Below the pieces are notes generated by a model that saw only the letters and a program-made list of their open reading frames with translations, did no database searches and was not told where the DNA came from. The translations under genes were made by a program, and so were the position numbers. This document shows, one piece after another, positions 1-6,045 of a DNA stretch of 21,552 nucleotides. Origin of the DNA: an uncultured Bacilli bacterium (GTDB lineage Bacteria > Bacillota_I > Bacilli_A > RF39 > UBA660); assembly GCA_934119965.1 (NCBI GenBank), contig CAKOTA010000019.1, positions 1-21,552 on the forward strand. The letters are read 5' to 3'. Position 1 is the first letter of the stretch, and the number at the start of each line of letters is the position of its first letter.

Positions 1-76
1 CAGCAGGATTTTTGCCCGGCACGGATTCAACCAATTTTCCGCCCGAAAGAAAAGCGCCTTTTTCCCAAAGTTTCAT
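1..76 (-). CDS. 5' end of an unidentified gene, cut by the window edge
   Basis: An ATG at 76 opens a minus-strand frame that stays open to the left edge (25 codons, beginning MKLWEKGAFLSGGKLV). A GAGG ribosome-binding site lies 7 bases upstream, and a good sigma70-like promoter lies at 116-144, so this is probably a real gene start. The first residues recall the MKLW start of argininosuccinate lyases, but the following residues do not match that family, so no function is assigned. Confidence 0.55.
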   Translation of the reverse strand, partial: MKLWEKGAFLSGGKLVESVPGKNPA

Positions 77-115
77 AGAGTCCTCGAATAGTTTTTTAAG
101 ATAAATATATGGAAG

Positions 116-144
116 AGATTAGCACAATTCGGGGATTTTCTCAA
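116..144 (-). promoter_or_regulatory. Sigma70-like promoter for the leftmost gene
   Basis: On the minus strand TTGAGA (139-144) is followed after 17 bases by TAATCT (116-121), preceded by a TGC extended -10. It points at the ATG at 76, leaving a leader of about 33 bases. The hexamers and spacing are read directly; activity is inferred. Confidence 0.5.
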
Positions 145-174
145 TTACAAGTTTTCGGATGATTTTTATACTGA

Positions 175-243
175 TTATGTGTCTGCGACTTTCAGGTTTC
201 CGAAATCAGGCTGGATAAAATATGTTGTTTGCATTGTTCGGCA
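175..243 (-). pseudogene. Relic of the 3' end of a second HNH nuclease gene
   Basis: The minus strand reads RTMQTTYFIQPDFGNLKVAD and then a Thr codon and TAA at 175-177. This matches the C-terminus of the HNH gene at 2300-3424 (RTMQTTYFIQPSFGSLKVAE). By hand count 54 of 66 bases agree. Similarity stops abruptly upstream of the Arg codon, where the 41-bp repeats begin within about 10 bases. There is no start or body, so this is a leftover of a duplicated or replaced gene copy. Confidence 0.75.
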
Positions 244-251
244 AAACGTAA

Positions 252-621
252 TTTCAGCTCGTTCGGAAATTTTTACGCCTCGCCCAGCGCACTTTCGGCT
301 TATGCGGAAACTTTAATTGCCTGCCCAGCACATTTTTTGTTCGTGCGAAAACTTTAACATGTTCTTCAACGCCAGTTCTGCTTGTGCGAAAAATTCCGCA
401 AGGTGAATTTGCGTATTTTCAGCAAACGGAATAATTCCGCAGGCTGTCAGCACTTACTTTCGGCAAACGGAAAAATTCCGTAGACTGTCGGCACGTACTT
501 TTGACAATCGGAATAATTCCGCGGGCCGAATTTGCTTGCTTTCTTGCTGTGGAATTATTCCGCGCGGTGAATTTATTTATTTTCAGTAAACGGAATGATT
601 TTACGTGCAGAATATGCATCT
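252..621. repeat. Degenerate 41-bp tandem repeat array, about nine units
   Basis: Units begin at 252, 293, 334, 376, 417, 458, 499, 540 and 581. Eight of the nine are exactly 41 bp; the third is 42. Most start with TTTC or TTTT, followed by a GC-A-CGG element and a core close to CGGAATAATTCCGC, which is a short palindrome. The second half of each unit is variable and often ends in TAC, TAT or CAC. Units 5 to 9 are most alike; units 1 to 3 have drifted. Since 41 is not a multiple of three, the array is unlikely to encode a repeat protein. Traces of the pattern may continue to about 680. I know no named family matching it. Confidence 0.75.
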
Positions 622-688
622 GTGGCTTTGACCTGATTGCGGACGGATTTTTTTTCCGAATTCTTGGCGGAACTTTTCTCTTTGTAAA

Positions 689-958
689 CTATCTTAAATT
701 TTCAATCGCTTTTTCAAGCAGGCGGATTGTCTCTGTGTTGTCGGCTCGGAATTTCTCGTCGTGGCCTGTAACCAGAAATTCAACGGTTGTCCCGAGCGCG
801 CGTGAAATTTTTACAGCCTGAACTGCATTCGGAAGCCGGTCGCGGTTAATCCAGGACTGGAGCGTGTTATAGCTTTCGCTGATTTCTGCGGCAAGCTCTT
901 TCTGTGAGATTCCCCGGTATTCAAGTTCGCTTTTTACATTGCTCCAAAAGTCTAACAT
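689..958 (-). CDS. XRE (Cro/CI)-family transcriptional regulator
   Basis: The 89-residue protein has a helix-turn-helix at about residues 17-40 (GISQKELAAEISESYNTLQS), typical of the XRE family of DNA-binding repressors, followed by the usual VEFLVTG turn and a short helical tail that may dimerise. It is transcribed away from the acyltransferase gene from a shared 97-bp region. Its promoter reads ATGACA, 18 bases, TATAAT, and an operator-like site covers its likely start point, so autorepression and control of the divergent neighbour are inferred. Family assignment is firm; the ligand or signal is unknown. Confidence 0.88.
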   Translation of the reverse strand: MLDFWSNVKSELEYRGISQKELAAEISESYNTLQSWINRDRLPNAVQAVKISRALGTTVEFLVTGHDEKFRADNTETIRLLEKAIENLR

Positions 959-969
959 CAGTTAAAAAG

Positions 970-983
970 TAGCACAAATGTAC
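970..983. promoter_or_regulatory. Operator-like site 1 at the regulator promoter
   Basis: The sequence TAGCACAAATGTAC lies immediately downstream of the TATAAT of the regulator promoter, over the expected start point. It differs by only two bases from site 2 at 1032-1045 and is a near-palindrome of the GTAC-type arms. A binding site for the adjacent XRE protein is inferred from position and duplication. Confidence 0.55.
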
Positions 984-985
984 AG

Positions 986-1015
986 ATTATAGGTTGATTT
1001 AAATACGAATGTCAT
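986..1015 (-). promoter_or_regulatory. Promoter of the XRE regulator
   Basis: On the minus strand ATGACA (1010-1015) and a perfect TATAAT (986-991) are separated by 18 bases. The promoter overlaps the divergent acyltransferase promoter, so the two probably compete or are controlled together. Confidence 0.6.
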
Positions 1016-1022
1016 TTATTCT
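994..1022 (+). promoter_or_regulatory. Promoter of the acyltransferase gene
   Basis: TTGATT (994-999) and TATTCT (1017-1022) are 17 bases apart. The predicted start point falls just before operator-like site 2. Confidence 0.45.
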
Positions 1023-1031
1023 GTTTTTTGA

Positions 1032-1045
1032 TAGTACAAACGTAC
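1032..1045. promoter_or_regulatory. Operator-like site 2 at the acyltransferase promoter
   Basis: The sequence TAGTACAAACGTAC matches site 1 at 12 of 14 positions and contains GTAC arms separated by four bases. It sits between the -10 box and the ribosome-binding site of the acyltransferase gene. The two sites are 62 bp apart, close to six helical turns, so looping or cooperative binding is possible. Confidence 0.55.
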
Positions 1046-1063
1046 CAATAAAGGATGACAAAA

Positions 1064-2233
1064 ATGACAAACGGAACTGAACTTTCAGGAAATAATCAGG
1101 ACATTTCAGAAAACAAAACTGCTCGGTTTATCGATGTGGAAACTTCGCACAGAATCACTTCGTTGCGCTATATTCTGAGCGTGCTGGTGGTCTTTATCCA
1201 TAACAACTTTACTGCGGAAAAACTTGCCGACTCCTTGGCGGAAGGAAACAGGATTCCCATTTTTGCTCAAAGCATGGTCGGAGAATGGATTCAGTTTGTG
1301 ATTTCTTCCGCTCTTGGAAGCTGCGCCGTTCCGCTTTTTTTCATGTTCAGCGCGTACTTGTTTTTCAAAAAAGACACTCCTTATAAAGTCATGCTGAAGA
1401 AAAAGACAAGGGGGTTGCTGATTCCATATTTTATGTGGATTGCCCTGAACATTGCACTTGTAACGCTCGGAAAACTTTTTGCCGCAAGGCTGAATCCTTC
1501 GCTTCTTGCAAACCCGGAGAAAATTTCTGTTCTGACCTGGAGCTTTTTGGACTGGCTCAAGGCTTTCGCTGGATTCGGATTCGACAAATTCAATCATCCG
1601 TATGTGGGACAGCTGTGGTTCGTGCGCGACCTTTTGATTCTGTTTCTGATTTCGCCGGTTCTGCGCATCATGTATAGAAAATTTCCGAAAACCTCGCTGA
1701 TTTTTTGCGTGTTCATCTATATTTCGGATGTTGTGCCTCAATGCTTTGACTCAGATCGGGCGGCGCTTCTTTTCTTTACGCTCGGATATTTCTGGGCAGA
1801 GCGGGATTTTTCGCCGTTTGCATTTGCCGACTCTTTCCGATGGACGGAACTTCTTGCGATGTTCGCATTCTCGGCTCTTGGCTGCAATCTGATTTTCAAG
1901 GGGAATTCCGTCTGTTATGCCCTGATGGTTCTTTTTTCCGCCCTGATTTTCCTGAAACTTTCAGGCTCGGTTTCCAAAAGTCAAAAAGCTTTCAGCTTTG
2001 CGGAAAAACTTTCTCCGTTTTCGTTCTTTCTGTTCGCGGTTCACATGCCGTTTCTTCTTGCCTGCGTTCAGAATCTGTGGCTTCATTTTTTGCCGATGAA
2101 AAATCCTGCGTTCTGCCTGCTTGAATATTTCGGGGCGAACATTGTGATTATTGCGCTCGGAACTTTCGCTGGCGTCGTATTGCGGAAAATCTGTCCTCCG
2201 CTGTTCGCAATTCTGAACGGCGGAAGAGGGTAA
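1064..2233 (+). CDS. Acyltransferase-3 family integral membrane protein
   Basis: This protein of about 390 residues has many hydrophobic segments. It carries family hallmarks: an N-terminal R-x-x-x-L-R-Y-x-x-x-x-x-V-V-F-I-H segment containing the putative catalytic His, then FFMFSAYLFFKK, a PYFMW segment and LWFVRDLLILFLISPVL. Members (OatA, WecH and O-antigen acetylases) transfer acyl groups to envelope sugars across the inner membrane; the substrate here is unknown. I chose the ATG at 1064 because AAGGA (1051-1055) sits 8 bases before it. An in-frame ATG at 1055 overlaps that site and would add three residues. The gene stands alone and is probably repressed by the divergent XRE protein. Confidence 0.85.
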   Translation: MTNGTELSGNNQDISENKTARFIDVETSHRITSLRYILSVLVVFIHNNFTAEKLADSLAEGNRIPIFAQSMVGEWIQFVISSALGSCAVPLFFMFSAYLFFKKDTPYKVMLKKKTRGLLIPYFMWIALNIALVTLGKLFAARLNPSLLANPEKISVLTWSFLDWLKAFAGFGFDKFNHPYVGQLWFVRDLLILFLISPVLRIMYRKFPKTSLIFCVFIYISDVVPQCFDSDRAALLFFTLGYFWAERDFSPFAFADSFRWTELLAMFAFSALGCNLIFKGNSVCYALMVLFSALIFLKLSGSVSKSQKAFSFAEKLSPFSFFLFAVHMPFLLACVQNLWLHFLPMKNPAFCLLEYFGANIVIIALGTFAGVVLRKICPPLFAILNGGRG

Positions 2234-2299
2234 GAGGAAAGGGAAATTTTTGAAGTCTGACTTTATGTGATTTTCTGCTGAAATCAAGCGGACTGTGAG

Positions 2300-3424
2300 C
2301 TAAGGTTCTGCGACTTTCAGGCTTCCGAATGACGGCTGTATGAAATATGTTGTTTGCATTGTCCGGAATCCTGAGAATTTTGCATATTGCCATAGGTGCG
2401 GAATCAGATTTTCGTCGTAGTTCTTGAACTGGGATTTTATGAAAGTGGAATCGATTTCGTCTTTATTTTCGTTCTTTTTGTTTTTTTCAGATTTTGCGGC
2501 AAAACTGATTTTTCTGCCGTTTCTGCAATCGCTTGCATTCAAAATGATTCTGTTCCGTTCCAAAATCCGGGTGATTGTGTTCTGAGGCGGAAGAGCGTTG
2601 CTTTTTTTGATGTTGCATTGTGGGCAGCTCAGAACGAAATTCCAAAGCTTATCTTCTTTTACAAAACTCCACGGAATAAAATGGTCAACGTGGATTTTTC
2701 CTGAAAGTTTTTTTCCGCAGTAGAAGCAGTTACATTCCTCGAATTCCGAAAAAAGGATGTTGCGGTAGATTTCAAGCGGGGACCTTTCCGGAAGCGAAAG
2801 CTCAAGTTTTGAAAGAAGGTGAAACAGCATATTTTCCTCGTTGATTTTCTCAAGGAATTTTGCCCAGGCGTAGTAATTCAGTTTTTCAATCTCGATTTTA
2901 TATTTCAAAAGGAATCCGTAGGCGTCCTGCGAAAGCGTGATGAAATTTCCGTTCTGGTCAAAGCCGTAGAGTTTTCCGCCGAAATCACCGTAAAGCGCGC
3001 CGAGAACATATTTTTTGCATTCCGCCTGAACTTTTTGAATCAGTTTTGATTTTGTATTTTCTTTGATCGAGGCGAATTCAAGATTTTCAAGAACCGGATT
3101 TGTTTTTACGGCTTCCCCGAATATCTGCTCGATTTTTGAAGTTTTTCCTTCAGCCGTCGGTTTTTGCTGATGAAGATGATATTTTACAACAAGATTCCAA
3201 AAGCTTTCGGCGAATTTTGCGAACAGGTCGGAATAGAAAATCATCTGGCCGTTCTCGCTCGGCATATTGTTCAGAAGATTGTCCAGAATCGATTTTAAAA
3301 GCGCAAACTTGTAGGTCGAAGTTTTGTGGCAGCTTTCCGAAAAAACAAAATTGAACAGACTCCAATATTCATCATCAGAAATTGAGGAAAAATTCAAGCT
3401 GCCAAATTTCGAATTCCACGCCAT
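2300..3424 (-). CDS. HNH endonuclease domain protein
   Basis: The 374-residue protein has a C-terminal zinc-binding HNH nuclease at about residues 228-280: a CFYC pair, then HVDHFIPWSF, an Asn in LWNFVLSCPQC with the second Cys pair, and NIKKSN. Such domains cut DNA with a metal bound by the His and Asn residues. The long N-terminal part has no motif I recognise. The start ATG has AAGGA seven bases upstream. It follows the Doc-type toxin gene by about 37 bp on the same strand, so it may share that operon. A second copy of its 3' end survives at 175-243, so the gene or its flank has been duplicated. A defence role is plausible but inferred only from context. Confidence 0.82.
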   Translation of the reverse strand: MAWNSKFGSLNFSSISDDEYWSLFNFVFSESCHKTSTYKFALLKSILDNLLNNMPSENGQMIFYSDLFAKFAESFWNLVVKYHLHQQKPTAEGKTSKIEQIFGEAVKTNPVLENLEFASIKENTKSKLIQKVQAECKKYVLGALYGDFGGKLYGFDQNGNFITLSQDAYGFLLKYKIEIEKLNYYAWAKFLEKINEENMLFHLLSKLELSLPERSPLEIYRNILFSEFEECNCFYCGKKLSGKIHVDHFIPWSFVKEDKLWNFVLSCPQCNIKKSNALPPQNTITRILERNRIILNASDCRNGRKISFAAKSEKNKKNENKDEIDSTFIKSQFKNYDENLIPHLWQYAKFSGFRTMQTTYFIQPSFGSLKVAEP

Positions 3425-3435
3425 TTTTTGTCCTT

Positions 3436-3457
3436 AATAACGGTCGTTTTTTGGGAC
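3436..3457 (-). repeat. Left arm of a 22-bp inverted repeat flanking the toxin-antitoxin genes
   Basis: On the minus strand this begins GTCCCAAAAAACGACC. It matches 4112-4133 on the plus strand at 20 of 22 positions. Read as protein, the two copies give VPKNDRY followed by a stop, and VPKSDPY. It lies between the toxin stop and the HNH start. Confidence 0.65.
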
Positions 3458-3461
3458 AGGT

Positions 3462-3848
3462 TCAGTCATTTTTAGCCGTCCTTTTTTCTAGCCAGCTTTT
3501 TATTTCATCTTTTGAAAGTGATGAGTCGGCAACTTTTAGTCCAAAATCTATGAGTTCTTTTTGGGTATATGAATTTTTTACATTGTTTAGTGCCAAAAAG
3601 ACAAGCATAATATGAACACCGATTCTTTTGTTGCCGTCCAAGAAAGGATGATTTTTTATGATTGAATATGATAACTGTGCTGCTTTGTCTGAAATTTCAG
3701 GATACAGTTCTTTTGAGTCAAAAGTTTGAAAAGGAGAATTTAAGGCAGAATCAAGAAGATTTTCATCACGAACACCATCAATTCCGCCAGTTTCTTTTAT
3801 CAGTGAGCTGTGAATTCTTAAAACTTGTTCTTTTGAAATTAAAATCAT
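3462..3848 (-). CDS. doc: Doc/Fic-family toxin
   Basis: The 128-residue protein is the length of Doc-type toxins. It contains the Fic-fold active-site loop HPFLDGNKR at residues 67-75, with the catalytic His and the phosphate-binding Asn and Arg in place, followed by the expected hydrophobic helix (VHIMLVFLALNN). Phage P1 Doc phosphorylates elongation factor EF-Tu, and relatives transfer nucleotide groups. The exact reaction here is not decidable from sequence, although the Gly-Asn-Lys-Arg loop is Doc-like. Its ATG overlaps the antitoxin stop by four bases, the classic toxin-antitoxin arrangement with translational coupling. The HNH gene follows. Confidence 0.88.
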   Translation of the reverse strand: MILISKEQVLRIHSSLIKETGGIDGVRDENLLDSALNSPFQTFDSKELYPEISDKAAQLSYSIIKNHPFLDGNKRIGVHIMLVFLALNNVKNSYTQKELIDFGLKVADSSLSKDEIKSWLEKRTAKND

Positions 3849-4051
3849 TTTGCAAGTTCTCTGTACGCTTCAAGATTTTGTTTTATAAGGGCATCTGAAA
3901 TTTTCTGCACATCTTCATTGGAAGCAAACGTGGATGTCGGATTTTCTTCATCAAGAACTGTAATTATGACTTTTTTGCCGTTGAATTTTTCAAGAGAATT
4001 ATCTGATGTAAGAACAACATTTCCCTGAACATAACCAGTTGTTGCAAACAT
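3845..4051 (-). CDS. Antitoxin partner of the Doc/Fic toxin
   Basis: The protein has 68 residues from the ATG at 4051. That start is chosen because GGAGG (4057-4061) lies five bases upstream, whereas an ATG at 4063 overlaps the ribosome-binding site. The N-terminal half (GYVQGNVVLTSDNSL, then GKKVIITVLDE) looks like a small swapped-hairpin DNA-binding fold, AbrB- or DUF104-like, rather than classical Phd. The C-terminal half is a charged helix ending EAYRELAK, the usual type of toxin-neutralising tail. The stop overlaps the toxin start (ATGA). Autorepression is expected; an inverted repeat overlaps the promoter start region. Confidence 0.8.
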   Translation of the reverse strand: MFATTGYVQGNVVLTSDNSLEKFNGKKVIITVLDEENPTSTFASNEDVQKISDALIKQNLEAYRELAK

Positions 4052-4065
4052 AAACGCCTCCATTT

Positions 4066-4092
4066 TGAAGTAAAATAATCTTCAGAATTATA
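4066..4092 (-). promoter_or_regulatory. Antitoxin-toxin promoter -10 box and operator-like inverted repeat
   Basis: A perfect TATAAT on the minus strand occupies 4087-4092. TGAAG and CTTCA arms (4066-4070 and 4080-4084) with a 9-base spacer cover the expected start point. No convincing -35 hexamer was seen (best GGACTG at 4110-4115), which would fit a regulated promoter. Confidence 0.45.
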
Positions 4093-4105
4093 TCATATTT
4101 TTTAA

Positions 4106-4276
4106 TTTTCAGTCCCAAAAAGCGACCCTTATTTTGAAAAAACTGTAATGAGCCTTGTTGGAAACGGAATGGCAGAGCTAAATATCCAAAGCCCGCGCAC
4201 AGACCGCGAATTCATAAAAGACAAAATCGTTGCGCAGTATCTTAATCAGTATCATGCAACCTATGGGAGAAATTGA
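4106..4276 (+). pseudogene. C-terminal fragment of an unidentified gene, joined to hsdM
   Basis: After a stop at 4103-4105 an open frame runs to the TGA at 4274-4276. It reads FSVPKSDPYFEKTVMSL and on through DREFIKDKIVAQYL to YHATYGRN. It looks like coding sequence, and its TGA overlaps the hsdM ATG (TGATG), as in a coupled operon. The first ATG, at 4148, lacks a ribosome-binding site, so this is better read as the 3' remainder of a longer gene whose front was lost when the toxin-antitoxin segment arrived. It occupies the place where hsdR often lies, but I cannot match it to HsdR. Confidence 0.55.
4112..4133 (+). repeat. Right arm of the 22-bp inverted repeat flanking the toxin-antitoxin genes
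   Basis: It begins GTCCCAAAAAGCGACC and matches the reverse complement of 3436-3457 at 20 of 22 positions. Together they bracket a 654-bp segment with the antitoxin and toxin genes. This arm encodes VPKSDPY within the broken frame before hsdM. Confidence 0.65.
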
Positions 4277-5928
4277 TGACAGTAGAACAGATAAAAGAAG
4301 AAACATTCAAACTTATAGACGCGCTGAAGGCGACTTGCCAGCAGTACGGCATGGGAAACGACGGCAACGAGTACAAAATCATTACTCAGGTTTTTCTTTA
4401 TAAATTCCTGAACGACAAATTCTACTTTGAAGTAAAGAAGCTGAATTCTCCGATTGTAAAAAAAATTCTTGAAGCGGAAAGTTTTGAAGAAGGCTATGCC
4501 TCGCTTTCTGAAGATGAACGCCTTGACTTGCTTGATTTACTGGACGCGAACATTCCGCGCCTAAAGCCGGAACACTTGATTGGCAATTTATGGAGCCAGC
4601 AGTCAAAAGGAACCTTCGACACGATTTTTGACGCGACAATGCGAAACATTGCCGATGAAAATATCGAAATTTTCAATACGCACACTTCCGATGAAACAAA
4701 GATTCCGATTTTTGAGGACCTTACAATTTTTGTTACAGACACTGCGCAGCGGCCGGCTTTTGCCCGCGCCTTAGTTGACAAGCTAATAAAATTCAGCTTT
4801 GAGGAAGTTTTTGCCCAGCGTTACGACTTTTTTGCCGCAATCTTTGAGTATCTCATAAAGGACTACAACACAGCAGGCGGCGGAAAATACGCGGAATATT
4901 ATACGCCTCATTCCATCGCTACAATTATGGCGCGGCTTTTAGTAGGAGATTCCAAAGACCTTCACAATATTGAATGTTACGACCCGAGCGCAGGAACTGG
5001 CACTTTGCTTATGGCTTTGGCGCATCAGGTTGGCGAGGACAAGTGCACAATTTATTCTCAGGACATCAGCCAGCGTTCAAACAAAATGCTAAAGCTCAAT
5101 CTTCTTTTGAACAACCTCGTGCTTTCTTTGGACAAGGCGATTCAGGGCGACACGTTGGTAAATCCATACCATAAGAGCGATGACGGAAACAGCCTGCGCA
5201 AATTTGACTATGTTGTTTCCAATCCGCCGTTCAAGATGGATTTTAGCGACACAAGAGAAAAAATCGCCTCGCAGACGCAAAGATTCTGGGCAGGAGTTCC
5301 GAATGTGCCTGCAAAGAAAAAAGAAAGCATGGCGATTTACACCTGCTTTATTCAGCACGTCATAAATTCCCTGAAAGATTCCGGAAAAGGCGCAATCGTA
5401 GTTCCAACGGGATTCATAACTGCAAAAAGCGGAATTGAAAACAAGATTCTCAAGAAAATCGTGGAGGAAAAAATCGTAAGCGGCGTAGTTAGCATGCCGA
5501 GCAATGTTTTTGCCACAACAGGAACAAATGTCTCCGTCGTTTTCTTTGACAAGTCCAAAAAAGATGAAAACGCGAAAGTGATTTTAATCGACGCCTCAAA
5601 ACTCGGAGAGGAATATAAAGAGGGCAGCAACCAGAAACGCCGCCTGCGGGACTTTGAAATTGATAAAATCGTTGATACATTCCTTAAAAAAGAAGCCGTG
5701 GAAGATTTCAGCGTTGCCGTTACATATAATGAAATCATTGAAAAAGGCTACGTCCTTAGCGCGGGCCAGTATTTTGACATCAAAATTGAATACGTCGATA
5801 TTACGGCGGAAGAATTCAACGCCCAGATGAAAGCCGACACAGAAGAACTTTCCGCAATGTTCCAAGAAAGCCGCAAGCTGGAGGAAGAGATTCAAAATCA
5901 GCTGAAAAGATTGCGGTTTAATGATTAA
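4276..5928 (+). CDS. hsdM: Type I restriction-modification DNA methyltransferase subunit HsdM
   Basis: The 550-residue protein transfers a methyl group from S-adenosylmethionine to adenine N6 at the site chosen by HsdS. It has the HsdM N-terminal helical domain (from about residue 5, EQIKEETFKLIDAL), the cofactor-binding motif DPSAGTG at about 236-242, and the catalytic NPPF at about 316-319, followed by a charged C-terminal coiled segment that normally contacts HsdS. All key motifs are intact. The ATG at 4276 has GGGAGA five bases upstream and overlaps the preceding stop; a TTG one codon earlier is less likely. hsdS is displaced about 2.6 kb downstream, and no hsdR lies in the window. Confidence 0.95.
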   Translation: MTVEQIKEETFKLIDALKATCQQYGMGNDGNEYKIITQVFLYKFLNDKFYFEVKKLNSPIVKKILEAESFEEGYASLSEDERLDLLDLLDANIPRLKPEHLIGNLWSQQSKGTFDTIFDATMRNIADENIEIFNTHTSDETKIPIFEDLTIFVTDTAQRPAFARALVDKLIKFSFEEVFAQRYDFFAAIFEYLIKDYNTAGGGKYAEYYTPHSIATIMARLLVGDSKDLHNIECYDPSAGTGTLLMALAHQVGEDKCTIYSQDISQRSNKMLKLNLLLNNLVLSLDKAIQGDTLVNPYHKSDDGNSLRKFDYVVSNPPFKMDFSDTREKIASQTQRFWAGVPNVPAKKKESMAIYTCFIQHVINSLKDSGKGAIVVPTGFITAKSGIENKILKKIVEEKIVSGVVSMPSNVFATTGTNVSVVFFDKSKKDENAKVILIDASKLGEEYKEGSNQKRRLRDFEIDKIVDTFLKKEAVEDFSVAVTYNEIIEKGYVLSAGQYFDIKIEYVDITAEEFNAQMKADTEELSAMFQESRKLEEEIQNQLKRLRFND

Positions 5929-5940
5929 AAGAGGAAAATT

Positions 5941-6033
5941 ATGCCCAAAATATTTCTTGCATTTCTATGGAAAAAAGCTAAAAGAACATGTATAATTTAT
6001 ACAAATAAGGAATTGTATTCCGAATTTGTATAA
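5941..6033 (+). CDS. Possible 30-residue ORF between hsdM and the ATPase gene
   Basis: An ATG with GAGG upstream follows hsdM by 12 bp and opens a 30-codon frame beginning MPKIFLAFLWKKAKRT. It ends at the hairpin before the next gene. It may be the start of a gene that once followed hsdM and was cut by the insertion of the ATPase gene, or a chance frame. No function can be given. Confidence 0.25.
   Translation: MPKIFLAFLWKKAKRTCIIYTNKELYSEFV
5968..5996 (+). promoter_or_regulatory. Promoter of the DUF4143 ATPase gene
   Basis: TGGAAA (5968-5973) and a perfect TATAAT (5991-5996) are 17 bases apart. The TATAAT lies within a perfect 15-base palindrome (5989-6003, TGTATAATTTATACA) that could be an operator. 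Confidence 0.5.
5999..6031 (+). promoter_or_regulatory. Long hairpin at the start of the ATPase transcript
   Basis: The arms 5999-6013 and 6017-6031 pair at 13 of 15 positions around a TGT loop. The structure starts at about +1 of the promoter and ends five bases before the GAGAGG ribosome-binding site at 6036-6041. It could be an operator or a translation-controlling stem; there is no T-run for a terminator. Confidence 0.45.
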
Positions 6034-6045
6034 AAGAGAGGCCGT

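Noticed and set aside
252..621. CRISPR array
   Set aside because: The whole 41-bp unit drifts gradually; there is no exact repeat alternating with unique spacers, and there are no cas genes.
419..821. Open frames on both strands across the 41-bp repeat array
   Set aside because: They overlap the repeats, lack ribosome-binding sites and cannot be repeat proteins because 41 is not a multiple of three; the plus-strand one also overlaps the XRE gene.
4148..4276. A complete 42-residue gene starting at ATG 4148
   Set aside because: No ribosome-binding site before 4148, and coding-like sequence with similarity to the other inverted-repeat arm continues upstream of that ATG, so a gene fragment is more likely.
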